From the NCBI RefSeq assembly GCF_014925385.1, contig NZ_JACSDK010000001.1, positions 124,001 through 188,000 on the forward strand: a stretch of DNA of 64,000 bases. The letters are read 5' to 3'. Positions within the stretch are counted from its first letter, which is position 1; the number at the start of each line of letters is the position of its first letter. This DNA comes from Pelagibius marinus (GTDB lineage Bacteria; Pseudomonadota; Alphaproteobacteria; Kiloniellales; Kiloniellaceae). The notes beneath the pieces were generated by a model. That model did no database searches. It was not told where the DNA came from and was given only the letters and a program-made list of their open reading frames with translations. Position numbers and translations under genes: made by a program. Of this stretch, positions 21,973 through 29,701 are shown piece after piece.

Positions 21973-22493
21973 CAGGGGCCGGGGGACGGGCTTTCCGGCC
22001 CCTCCAGGGCGCGTGCGAAAATCACTGCATCCAGGTTGCCGCCGCCGGCTAAGCGGTAATAATTCCTACGCCGCCCCGCCACCGCGAAGCCGGCACCGCG
22101 GTAGAGCGCCTGGGCGCCGGCGTTGTCCGCCGCCACTTCCAGGGTCATCCGCCGGGCCCCGCGGCGCCCGGCCTCCGCCAGGCCGGCCTGCAGCAGGCGG
22201 TCGCCGAGCCCGGCCCGGCGGCGTTCCGGCAGCACCCCGAGGGTCAGCAGCTCCGCCTCCTCAAAGAGGACACGGGCCAGCAGGAAGCCCGCCGGCGCGC
22301 TCTTTTCCCGGCCCCCCGTCACCGCCAGCAGGCCGAAAACCCCCGGCATGGCCATGACCTCGGCCAGGGAGCGGGCGCTCCACGGCGTTCCCGCGAAGGC
22401 CTCCCCCGCCGCGGGGTCGAAGCAGCGGCGGTAGAGTTCGGCCAGCAGCGCCACGTCGCAGGGCCCGGCCGGCTGGATCGCGGCGGCCGTCAC
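21972..22493 (-). CDS. rimI: ribosomal protein S18-alanine N-acetyltransferase-like GNAT protein
   Basis: GNAT acetyltransferase of 173 residues. The acetyl-CoA loop lies in LTLGVLPERRRAGLGDRLLQ near 85-103, followed by MTLEVAADNAGAQALYRGAGF and a C-terminal NYYRL, all typical of RimI. The start is GTG 22493, overlapping the tsaB stop as GTGA. The tsaB-rimI pairing is conserved in many bacteria and supports this start; the same frame is open far upstream but only as an overlap with tsaB. Confidence 0.9.
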   Translation of the reverse strand: MTAAAIQPAGPCDVALLAELYRRCFDPAAGEAFAGTPWSARSLAEVMAMPGVFGLLAVTGGREKSAPAGFLLARVLFEEAELLTLGVLPERRRAGLGDRLLQAGLAEAGRRGARRMTLEVAADNAGAQALYRGAGFAVAGRRRNYYRLAGGGNLDAVIFARALEGPESPSPGP

Positions 22494-23236
22494 GATTGCC
22501 GGTCCCGCGCCGCCCCGGCGCCCGGCAGCGGCTTGGGCGGCGTCACATCGGGCGGGCGCAGGTAGACCGGCTGCACCGGCCCCGCCGCCGCCGGATCGCG
22601 CAGCACCGCGCGTTCGGCCAGCAGCGCCGCGTCGGCCGGCCCGGCCGCGGCGGCCAGCACCGCGTCGTCGCGCCCGGCGATCTGCAGCGCCTCCAGGGCC
22701 CGCGCGCCCGCGTCGCCGGTCAGCACCAGGGGCAGGCCGCGGCCGTCGGGGGGCAGGGCCTCGGCCAGCCCGTCCAGGGCGACCTCCAGCGGCGCGCCGA
22801 TTTCCGTGAGCGACTCGTCGAAGAGCTGGGCGAAGATCTCGTTGCGCTTGGAATCGAGCACCGCCAGGACCCGGCGGCCGGCGCGCTCCTGCGCCGTGGC
22901 GGCGCCGGCCACCGCCTCGAAGGAAGAGACGCCGATCAGCGGCAGCCCGCGGGCCAGCGCCAGGCCGCGCGCCGTGGCCAGACCGATGCGCACCCCGGTG
23001 AAGCCGCCCGGACCGGTGGTCACCGCCAGGGCGTCGAGCCCGGCGAAGCCGCCGCTCCATTCCGCCATCACCTCGCCGATCATGGGCACCAGGCGCTCCG
23101 ACTGGCCGCGCGCCATGGCGCTGAAGCGCCGCACCTTCACAGCGCCGCCGGCCCAGAGCGCCACCGAGCAGGAAGCCCCCGCCGCGTCCATGGCCAGCAG
23201 CGCCGAAATCCCCGTCTTCACGGAATCTTCGCTCAT
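22490..23236 (-). CDS. tsaB: tRNA t6A biosynthesis protein TsaB
   Basis: Partner of TsaD in threonylcarbamoyl-adenosine synthesis at tRNA position 37. The 248-residue protein has the actin-like-fold opening LLAMDAAGASCSVALW near 13-28, then LVPMIGEVMAEW and the signature TGPGGFTGVRIGLATARGLAL near 95-115. It ends in a Pro-rich tail. The start is ATG 23236. It overlaps rimI by four bases. Confidence 0.93.
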   Translation of the reverse strand: MSEDSVKTGISALLAMDAAGASCSVALWAGGAVKVRRFSAMARGQSERLVPMIGEVMAEWSGGFAGLDALAVTTGPGGFTGVRIGLATARGLALARGLPLIGVSSFEAVAGAATAQERAGRRVLAVLDSKRNEIFAQLFDESLTEIGAPLEVALDGLAEALPPDGRGLPLVLTGDAGARALEALQIAGRDDAVLAAAAGPADAALLAERAVLRDPAAAGPVQPVYLRPPDVTPPKPLPGAGAARDRQS

Positions 23237-23313
23237 CGCAGGCTATCCGGGAGGCGGCGCCCCGTGCTAACAGGGCAGCCGATCCAATCCCGTATCCGGA
23301 AAGCCCCGACCGC

Positions 23314-23874
23314 ATGAGCCTGGTTTCCCTGCAGACGCCCGACTTTGATCTGGAGATCGCCCTGGCCTACGCGACCGGGGACAACGTCACCGGCAAGCGC
23401 ATCTACGCCCGCGCCGAGGCGCAGCTTCATCCCGAGGCCGCCGCGGCCCTGAAACGCGCCTGCACGCTGGCCGCGCCGCTCGGCCTGCGCCTCAAGATCT
23501 TCGATGCCTTCCGCCCGGTGGAGGCGCAGTGGCGCCTGTGGGACGCCTTTCCCGATCCCGAGTTCGTCGCCGATCCCCGCGTCGGGTCCTGTCACTCGCG
23601 CGGGATCGCCGTCGATATGACGCTGGTCGACGCGGCCGGCGGCGAAGAGCTGGACATGGGCACGCCCTTCGACGACTTCACCGCCGCCTCCCACCACGCG
23701 CGCAGCGACCTGCCGCCCGAGGTGCAGCGCAACCGCGCGCTGCTGCTGGGCCTGATGACCGCGGCCGGATGGGACTGGAACCGTTTCGAATGGTGGCATT
23801 ATCAACTCTTCGAGCCTCAGCGCTTTCCCCTGCTGACCGACGCGGCGGCGCCGCGTCCCCTCATGGCCGCCTGA
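23314..23874 (+). CDS. ddpX: D-alanyl-D-alanine dipeptidase (VanX/DdpX family)
   Basis: Zinc peptidase cleaving D-Ala-D-Ala. The 186-residue protein has the metal motif SCHSRGIAVDMTLVD near 94-108 (S-x-H-x6-D) and FEWWHYQLF near 155, whose E and H complete the active site. FDAFRPVEAQWRLWD is also typical. No signal peptide is seen, so it is probably cytoplasmic and recycles cell-wall dipeptide rather than giving vancomycin resistance. It diverges from tsaB and stands alone on its strand. Confidence 0.9.
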   Translation: MSLVSLQTPDFDLEIALAYATGDNVTGKRIYARAEAQLHPEAAAALKRACTLAAPLGLRLKIFDAFRPVEAQWRLWDAFPDPEFVADPRVGSCHSRGIAVDMTLVDAAGGEELDMGTPFDDFTAASHHARSDLPPEVQRNRALLLGLMTAAGWDWNRFEWWHYQLFEPQRFPLLTDAAAPRPLMAA

Positions 23875-23935
23875 CGCCGCCGGACCGGGCCGTCCGCAAG
23901 CGGGAACTCCTGTGGGGTTATAGCGCCGGGCCGGC

Positions 23936-24526
23936 TTATAGCAACTGGCAGGCTTCGTCGAAATCCAGTCGGTCGCCGCGCGGGCGCAAGGCGGCGGGGT
24001 CGCCGTGGCCCAGGTTGCAGAGGAAGTTCGAGCGCCAGGTGGTGCCGGCGAAGAAGGTCTCGTCCACCTTGGCGCGCTTGAAGCCGGACATGGGTCCACA
24101 GTCCAGCCCCAGCGCGCGGGCGGCGATGATGAAGTAGGCGCCCTGCAGGCTGCCGTTGCGCAGCACCGTCTCCTGGATCAGCGTCTCCTTGCCGCCGAAG
24201 GTCTTGGCGCCGTCGCGGTGCGGCGCCAGCTTGGGGAACTGCTCATAGAAGGCCAGGTCGTAGGCGATGATGGCGGTGACCGGCGCGGCCATGGTCTTGT
24301 CGACATTGCCCTCGCTGAGACAGGGGCGGAGCTTCTCCTTGGCCTCCTTGCTGCGCAGGAAGGCGACCCGCATTGGACAGCTGTTCATGGTGGTCGGGCC
24401 CATCTTGGCGAGGTCGTAGACCGCCTCCAGCAGGACGTCGCTCACCGCCTCGTCGCGCCAGACCGAGTGGGTGCGGGCCTCACGAAAGATCTTGTCCAGC
24501 CCGGCGTCGCTCAAGATTTCATTCAC
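23936..24526 (-). CDS. nitroreductase-family protein, RutE/malonic semialdehyde reductase-like
   Basis: FMN-dependent reductase of 196 residues. Family blocks are FREARTHSVWRDEAVSD, DLAKMGPTTMNSCPMRVAFLRS, GKETLIQETVLRNGSLQGAYFIIAAR (split in the source by no gap), GLDCGPMSGFKRAKVDETFF and NFLCNLGHGDPAAL. They match the RutE/HadB group that reduces malonic semialdehyde in pyrimidine breakdown. No other rut genes are visible here, so substrate is uncertain. The start is ATG 24526 with AAGG upstream. Confidence 0.85.
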   Translation of the reverse strand: MNEILSDAGLDKIFREARTHSVWRDEAVSDVLLEAVYDLAKMGPTTMNSCPMRVAFLRSKEAKEKLRPCLSEGNVDKTMAAPVTAIIAYDLAFYEQFPKLAPHRDGAKTFGGKETLIQETVLRNGSLQGAYFIIAARALGLDCGPMSGFKRAKVDETFFAGTTWRSNFLCNLGHGDPAALRPRGDRLDFDEACQLL

Positions 24527-24744
24527 AGCCTTATCCCTTTCTTAAGCTCCGCTCGCCACGCTTTGCCGGCCCCCGGTCCTCCGAGGAACAGCGACGCGGA
24601 GGGGCCCAGGAACATGGCAAGACGGCCCCAGCTTGGCCCTTGGCGGCGGGGTCAGCAAGCCTGATAGACTACGCCAAGCCGCAAGCGCGGGGGCCGATTC
24701 GACAGACAGCGAGTCGTCCCGGCGGGCCGACGGAGAGAGCTGGC

Positions 24745-25881
24745 ATGCGATGGAATGACAAGAGCCAGGAAGCCCGGGCGCAGGCGCTCCGCCTGACCGG
24801 AGCGCTGTGCCTGGCGGCGGGACTTTATCTGAGCGCCGCGCCGCTGGCCGCACAGGAGACGCCGTCGCAGCCGACGGTGGCGCAGCCGCCGTCCGCCACC
24901 CAGCAGATGCACGCCGCCGACAACGGCGCGGCGGTCCTGATGTACCACCGCTTCGGCGAGGACTCCCTGCCGTCCACCTCGGTACGTCTGGAGCAGTTCG
25001 AGGCTCACCTGGCCGAGCTGACCTCGGGGAAGTATCAGGTCCTGGCTCTGCCGGAGATCCTGGCGCGGCTCAATCGCGGCGAGGCCCTGCCCGAACACGC
25101 CATCGCCATCACCATCGACGATGCGGCGCTCTCGGTCTACCGGGAGGCCTGGCCGCGCCTCAAGGCGGCGGGGCTGCCGGTCACCATCTTCGTTTCCACC
25201 GAGCCGCTGGACCTCGGTCTGCCCAGCTACATGAGCTGGGCGCAGCTGCGCGAGATGGCCGCCGACCCGCTGGTCACCATCGGCCACCACGGCGACGCCC
25301 ACGCCCACATGGCCTGGCTGAGCCCGGCCGAACAGCGCGCCGACCTGGCGGAGGCGAGCCGGCGTTTCACCGCCGAACTGAACGCGGTGCCGCAGCTCTT
25401 CGCCTATCCTTACGGCGAGGCCAGCCTGGAGCTGCGCCAGAACGTGATCGACGCCGGCTTCACGGCGGCCTTCGGTCAGCATTCCGGCGCCCTGGGCGAG
25501 ATGAGCGACCGCTTCACCCTGCCGCGCTTTCCGCTGAACGAGGCTTACGGCGACATGGAACGCTTCCGGCTGGTGGCGGGCGCCCTGCCGCTGCCGGTCG
25601 ACGGCATCACGCCGGCCGACATGAGCCTGCGCGAGGCGAGCCAGAACCCGCCCAACGTCGGCTTCACCGTGGTCGGCGCGCAGGGCAACCTGAGCGGCCT
25701 CAACTGCTTTGCTTCTGCGGGCGAGCCGCAGGTCATGAAGCTGGATCAGCGCATCGAGCTGCGCTTCGACGCGCCCCTGCCAGCCGGGCGGGTGCGCATC
25801 AACTGCACCCTGCGCGACGACAGTGGACGCTGGCGCTGGTTCGGCACCCAGTTTGTGGTGGCGAAGGAGGCGGTGCGCTGA
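24745..25881 (+). CDS. exported polysaccharide deacetylase-like protein
   Basis: The 378-residue protein begins with a signal peptide (hydrophobic 17-35, ending APLAAQE). The NodB-homology domain runs from about 60 to 250: AAVLMYHRFGEDSLPSTS, HAIAITIDDAALSVYREAWP with the D-D pair, VTIFVSTEPLDLG and TIGHHGDAHAHM with metal histidines, then LFAYPYGEAS. The C-terminal 120 residues carry no domain I recognise. The likely substrate is an N-acetylated cell-wall or exopolysaccharide. The start ATG 24745 has GGAGAGAG upstream. It is convergent with the Bax-like gene. Confidence 0.85.
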   Translation: MRWNDKSQEARAQALRLTGALCLAAGLYLSAAPLAAQETPSQPTVAQPPSATQQMHAADNGAAVLMYHRFGEDSLPSTSVRLEQFEAHLAELTSGKYQVLALPEILARLNRGEALPEHAIAITIDDAALSVYREAWPRLKAAGLPVTIFVSTEPLDLGLPSYMSWAQLREMAADPLVTIGHHGDAHAHMAWLSPAEQRADLAEASRRFTAELNAVPQLFAYPYGEASLELRQNVIDAGFTAAFGQHSGALGEMSDRFTLPRFPLNEAYGDMERFRLVAGALPLPVDGITPADMSLREASQNPPNVGFTVVGAQGNLSGLNCFASAGEPQVMKLDQRIELRFDAPLPAGRVRINCTLRDDSGRWRWFGTQFVVAKEAVR

Positions 25882-25893
25882 AGTCCGGGCGCG

Positions 25894-26880
25894 TCAGCGC
25901 CGCGGGCTGAGCGTCACCCCGTCCAGGGCCTGCAGGTCGTTGCTGGTGATGAGCTCGCTGAGCGCCAGCACATAAGACTGACCCTCTTCCGAATAGCTCT
26001 TGAGACCGCCCACGAGATTGAGGGCGTGCAGCGGCGTGCCCAGCGCCCGGGCCCTTGCGCGGCGCTGGCGCAGGTCCTGGTAGGCGCGGTGGCTGTTCAG
26101 GTTGTGCAGGTAGGCGCGCACCGCGCTCATCAGATCGGGAAAGCCGCGCACCTTGAAGTCGCGGCGCTCGGCCGCGGCGGGCTTCAGACCCTCGGCGCCG
26201 TCACCCCAACTGCGCTGTCCGAAGAGGGCGTTGGCGCGGATCGCGAAGCGCGAGGTGCCCCAGCCGCTTTCCTGGGCCGCCTGCGCCAGCGCCAGGCTGG
26301 GCGGCACGGCGTCGATGCGGCTCAACAGATCGGCGGCGTCACCGGGCGCGGCGCCGTACCATTCGGCCACACTGTCGAGCCACAGGGCGTCGGTGGCACC
26401 CAGGCGGCCCGCCGCCCGGGCGTCCAGGGCGGAGATCACCTTGGCGCGCGCCCGGCTCAGTTCGGCGTTGGCCTGCAGCACCAGGGGCAGCAGGCTGCGC
26501 AGGAAGAGGCGCTTGCGCGCCTCGCTGTCGGCGATGCTCTCCATGTCGCGCGGCAGGGCGGTGACGGAGAGCCGCGGCACCGGCGCGCCGTTCATCACGG
26601 CGGCCAGGCGGTAGTCGTTGTCGGCGAAGATCCGATCCAGCGCTTCGGCGTCGCGCGCGTAGACGCGGCGCAGCACCGGCGCCTCGGTTGCGAGGCCAAG
26701 TTCCTGCCAGGCCGAACGCGGCAGGGGTTCGGCGCCGAACCACACCGCCGTCAAAAGGAAGAGTCCGAAGAGACCGCAGAGCAGGGCGACGCGCCCCGCC
26801 AGATGACGATTTCCTTGCTTGGCGTAACGCTCCACAACCGGCTGCCATTCGGCGACCATCGCCGCCACCTGTGCCACCAT
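25894..26880 (-). CDS. Bax-like glucosaminidase domain membrane protein
   Basis: Predicted peptidoglycan hydrolase anchored by one membrane segment (VALLCGLFGLFLLTAVWFG, near 30-50). In this 328-residue protein the glucosaminidase domain lies in the C-terminal half: PPSLALAQAAQESGWGTSRFA with the catalytic glutamate, NALFGQRSW, FPDLMSAVRAYLHNLNSHRAY and LKSYSEEGQSYVLAL. It matches E. coli Bax. ATG 26880 was chosen for GAGGCG upstream; an in-frame start at 26937 adds 19 residues with no obvious site. It may act with the neighbouring deacetylase on the wall. Confidence 0.85.
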   Translation of the reverse strand: MVAQVAAMVAEWQPVVERYAKQGNRHLAGRVALLCGLFGLFLLTAVWFGAEPLPRSAWQELGLATEAPVLRRVYARDAEALDRIFADNDYRLAAVMNGAPVPRLSVTALPRDMESIADSEARKRLFLRSLLPLVLQANAELSRARAKVISALDARAAGRLGATDALWLDSVAEWYGAAPGDAADLLSRIDAVPPSLALAQAAQESGWGTSRFAIRANALFGQRSWGDGAEGLKPAAAERRDFKVRGFPDLMSAVRAYLHNLNSHRAYQDLRQRRARARALGTPLHALNLVGGLKSYSEEGQSYVLALSELITSNDLQALDGVTLSPRR

Positions 26881-27140
26881 CGCCTCAGCGCCTCGCTTAT
26901 CGTTGATACTTGAAGTGCCTTCCCGACCCAGGGGCAAGCCTAGGTCGGCTTCGCGAAGATTCCGTTATCGAAGGGACAGTCCGTCTAACCCATCGGCGCC
27001 CGCCCGCTTGCGCGGCGGCGGGGGCAAGCTGCGTCTTTTCAAGCGCTTGCCGCGCAGACGCCCCCTCCGGCCGCGGCGCGGTCGGGACAAAACTGTGACT
27101 TCACCGGGCGGTGTAAAGGCGATGGGAAATACGGCGCGGT

Positions 27141-27701
27141 TTAGAGGACGGGGCGAACCTCAACCACCTCGGGAATGTAATGGCGCAGCATGTTCTCGAT
27201 GCCCATCTTCAAGGTGGCGGTGGAACTGGGGCAGCCCTGGCAGGCGCCCTGCATGTGCAGGTAGACGACGCCCTTGTCGAAACCGCGGAACACGATGTCG
27301 CCGCCGTCCTGGGCAACCGCCGGACGCACGCGGGTGTCGAGCAGTTCCTTGATCTGGCTGACCACCTCGCTGTCCTCACCGGACTCGCTGTGGCCCTCAT
27401 CGCCCGCGCCGGCGTCTTCCAGCATGACCGGACGGCCGGCGGTGAAGTGCTCCATGATGACGCCCAGGATAGCCGGCTTCAGCAGGTACCACTCGCGCGC
27501 GTCTTCCTTGGTGACGGAAACGAAGTCGGTGCCGAAGAAGACGCCGACCACGCCCTCGACCGCGAAGAGGCGTTCAGCCAGCGGCGAGCGCGCCGCGTCC
27601 TCGCCGGAGGTGAAGTTGGCCGTGCCCGCGTCGAGCACCTCGCGCCCCGGCAGGAACTTCAAGGTCGCCGGGTTGGGGGTCTGTTCGGTCTGGATGAACA
27701 T
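27141..27701 (-). CDS. nfuA: NfuA-type iron-sulfur cluster carrier
   Basis: Scaffold/carrier that delivers Fe-S clusters. The 186-residue protein has an Nfu N-terminal domain (FIQTEQTPNPATLKFLPGREV, FFGTDFVSVTKED) and a C-terminal NifU-like domain with DGGDIVFRGFDKGVVYLHMQ and the cluster-binding C-x2-C in GACQGCPSS near 150. The start ATG 27701 has AGGAGA ten bases upstream; the frame stays open to 27794 without a better site. A palindrome over the likely promoter (27779-27793) suggests control. Confidence 0.94.
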   Translation of the reverse strand: MFIQTEQTPNPATLKFLPGREVLDAGTANFTSGEDAARSPLAERLFAVEGVVGVFFGTDFVSVTKEDAREWYLLKPAILGVIMEHFTAGRPVMLEDAGAGDEGHSESGEDSEVVSQIKELLDTRVRPAVAQDGGDIVFRGFDKGVVYLHMQGACQGCPSSTATLKMGIENMLRHYIPEVVEVRPVL

Positions 27702-27778
27702 GGGACGCTGTCTCCTAAAGGCTTCACGCTTCAATCTGGGTCCCGGAGGGGCCCGCTTCAAGCGCCAAGGTCCAAATC

Positions 27779-27793
27779 TGACCAATTTGGTCA
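27779..27793. promoter_or_regulatory. palindrome over the nfuA promoter region, candidate operator
   Basis: Perfect six-base arms TGACCA and TGGTCA around ATT. On the minus strand the sequence offers TTGACT 17 bases before TCAGAT, a weak promoter overlapping the palindrome. Two near-identical 10-base direct repeats (27787-27806) adjoin it. It lies about 80 bases before the nfuA start. The binding protein is unknown; it does not look like an IscR or RirA site I could recognise. Confidence 0.4.
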
Positions 27794-27835
27794 AGTTTAG
27801 TCAAGATGGTGTCGGCTGCGGGCGGCCGGGCCGCC

Positions 27836-28375
27836 TCAGGTCACCCCGTCGATCTCCTCAACGGTCATGGAATCGGGCACCACGGTCACCGGAATATGTA
27901 GGCGGCCCAGGAACTTGCCGGTCATGGCGGAGACCAGGGGGCCGGGCCCGCGCTTGCCGGTGGAGGCGCCGAGCACCAGGATCGAGATGTTGGGTTCCTC
28001 GTCCAGCAGGGCCAGCAGTTCGTCGCGGCGGTCGCCCTCGCGCACGTAGAGCACCGGCAGGGAGCCGGCCAGTTCGCTGACCTCCGCGGCCAGGCGCTGC
28101 AGCACCTGCTCGGCCTCGGTGCGCGCCTCTTCACGCATCAGATCGCCGACCGACATCCAGTGCTGGAACTCCGAGGGCTCCACCACGTAGAGCATGGCGA
28201 CCTTGCCACCGGTGCTGCGCGCGCGCAGGGCGGCGAAGCGCAGGGCCACGCGCATTTCCTCGGTCTCGTCGACCACAACCAGGAAGACGCGGCTCTCACG
28301 GTGCCTGGCCGCGGCCTCCTCGGCCGACGTTTCGCCGGGCGGGCGGCTGGTCGTCGATGGGGGGACGTCTGCCAT
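27836..28375 (-). CDS. universal stress protein family
   Basis: Single-domain UspA-like protein of 179 residues. RVFLVVVDETEEMRVALRFAALRA opens the fold near residue 27, VAMLYVVEPSEF follows, and ISILVLGASTGKRGPG then HIPVTVVPDS close it. The ATP-binding glycine pattern near the end is only partly conserved, so nucleotide binding is unsure. The first 25 residues are polar and poorly conserved. It lies between nfuA and trpS on the same strand. Confidence 0.88.
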   Translation of the reverse strand: MADVPPSTTSRPPGETSAEEAAARHRESRVFLVVVDETEEMRVALRFAALRARSTGGKVAMLYVVEPSEFQHWMSVGDLMREEARTEAEQVLQRLAAEVSELAGSLPVLYVREGDRRDELLALLDEEPNISILVLGASTGKRGPGPLVSAMTGKFLGRLHIPVTVVPDSMTVEEIDGVT

Positions 28376-28456
28376 GCGGGGTTCCTTTGGCGGTTCTTAT
28401 CTAAGGAGGCGTCCGTGCGGGCGAATCCTGCCACCAGCAGGCAAGTCTGCGCAATC

Positions 28457-28512
28457 GTCCTCTTGCAGGCGTCCTCTTGCGGGCGCCCTCTTGCGGGCGC
28501 GCAGTTGCAGGG
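28457..28512. repeat. 14-bp tandem repeat between the universal stress gene and trpS
   Basis: Three near-identical 14-base units begin at 28457, 28471 and 28485 (consensus GTCCTCTTGCGGGC, one or two changes) with a decayed fourth to 28512. It is the clearest short tandem array in the window and lies in the trpS 3' flank, about 80 bases before the universal stress start. No coding role is seen. Confidence 0.8.
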
Positions 28513-28529
28513 GCCCGCCGAGCGGCGTG

Positions 28530-29558
28530 CTAGGGCCGCAAAAAGCCCACGATATCATAAACTTGTTCGATGATCGGCGCGGCGATGGCCTGGGCCCGCT
28601 CGGCGCCGTCACGCAGCACCGAGTCGACGTAGTGGGTGTCGTTCACCATCCGTTTCATCTCGGCGCCCATGTGGCCGAGGCTGGAGACGGCCACGTCGGT
28701 CAGCACCTTCTTGAAATCGGCGAAACCCTTGCCCTCGAACGCGGCCACCACCTTGGCCAGGTCCTCGCCCTGCAGGGCGGCGAGGATGGTCAGCAGGTTG
28801 GCCGCTTCCGGGCGGGCCTGGCGGAACTCGGCGCTGAACTGGCCGTCCGGGCCGACCACCGAGGGACCGGGCAGCAGATCGGAGTCGCTGGTGGCCCGGC
28901 GGATCTTCTTGGCCACCGCGTCGGCGTCGTCGGTCATGTTGATGCGCGCGGCGTCCGAGGGGTCGGAGCTGCTCATCTTCTTGGCGCCGTCGCGCAGCGA
29001 CATGACGCGGGTCGCCGTGCCCTGGATCAACGGTTCGACGATGGGGAAGTACTCCACGCCGTAGTCGTTGTTGAACTTCTGCGCGATGTCGCGGGTCAGC
29101 TCCAGGTGCTGCTTCTGGTCCTCGCCGACCGGCACGTGCGTCGCCTTGTAGACCAGGATGTCGGCGGCCATGAGGTTGGGATAGACGTAGAGGCCGGAAG
29201 AAGCCTTCTCCCGGTTCTTGCCGGCCTTGTCCTTGAACTGGGTCATGCGGTTCAGCCAGCCGAGCCGCGTCACGCAGTTGAACACCCAGGCGAGCTGCGA
29301 ATGGGCGGCGACCTGCGACTGGTTGAAGATGATGGAGGTCTTCGGATCGATGCCGGCGGCCAGGTAACCGGCGGTCACCTCGCGGGTGCGCTGGCGCAGC
29401 ACCTCCGGGTCCTGCCACAGGGTGATGGCGTGCTGGTCGACGACGCAGTAGATGCAGTCGAAGTCGCTCTGCAGGGCCACGAAATTCCTGATGGCCCCCA
29501 GGTAGTTGCCGAGATGCAGGTTGCCCGAGGGCTGAACGCCCGAAAAGATCCGTTTCAT
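28530..29558 (-). CDS. trpS: tryptophanyl-tRNA synthetase
   Basis: Class I aminoacyl-tRNA synthetase charging tRNA-Trp. The 342-residue protein has the HIGH-type motif [18 protein letters not shown] near 10-27 and the KMSKS-type motif [14 protein letters not shown] near 197. [15 protein letters not shown] and [18 protein letters not shown] are family blocks. The start is ATG 29558. It follows murJ by 143 bases on the same strand. Confidence 0.97.
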   Translation of the reverse strand: MKRIFSGVQPSGNLHLGNYLGAIRNFVALQSDFDCIYCVVDQHAITLWQDPEVLRQRTREVTAGYLAAGIDPKTSIIFNQSQVAAHSQLAWVFNCVTRLGWLNRMTQFKDKAGKNREKASSGLYVYPNLMAADILVYKATHVPVGEDQKQHLELTRDIAQKFNNDYGVEYFPIVEPLIQGTATRVMSLRDGAKKMSSSDPSDAARINMTDDADAVAKKIRRATSDSDLLPGPSVVGPDGQFSAEFRQARPEAANLLTILAALQGEDLAKVVAAFEGKGFADFKKVLTDVAVSSLGHMGAEMKRMVNDTHYVDSVLRDGAERAQAIAAPIIEQVYDIVGFLRP

Positions 29559-29701
29559 GCCTGTTACTGCGGTGTTGAATTCACTGAAGGAAGCGGCCCG
29601 GCTCTGGGTGAGAAAGGGGCCGCGATGCAGCGGGGGTTATCGCTGGCCGGGCGGGGGCGGTCAAGGACTGAGGCTGCAGAGGGGGCCTGCGCGAAGGGGC
29701 T

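Noticed and set aside
23314-23874. Vancomycin-resistance gene vanX
   Set aside because: The active-site motifs fit the family, but no vanH or vanA-type ligase is present and such dipeptidases are common housekeeping enzymes in Gram-negative bacteria.
26881-27140. RNA gene in the gap between the Bax-like gene and nfuA
   Set aside because: Several GC-rich inverted repeats occur, but no tRNA-like fold, no promoter-terminator pair and no known RNA motif could be made out.
28457-28512. CRISPR-like array
   Set aside because: Units of 14 bases abut without spacers. No repeat-spacer pattern and no cas gene occur in the window.
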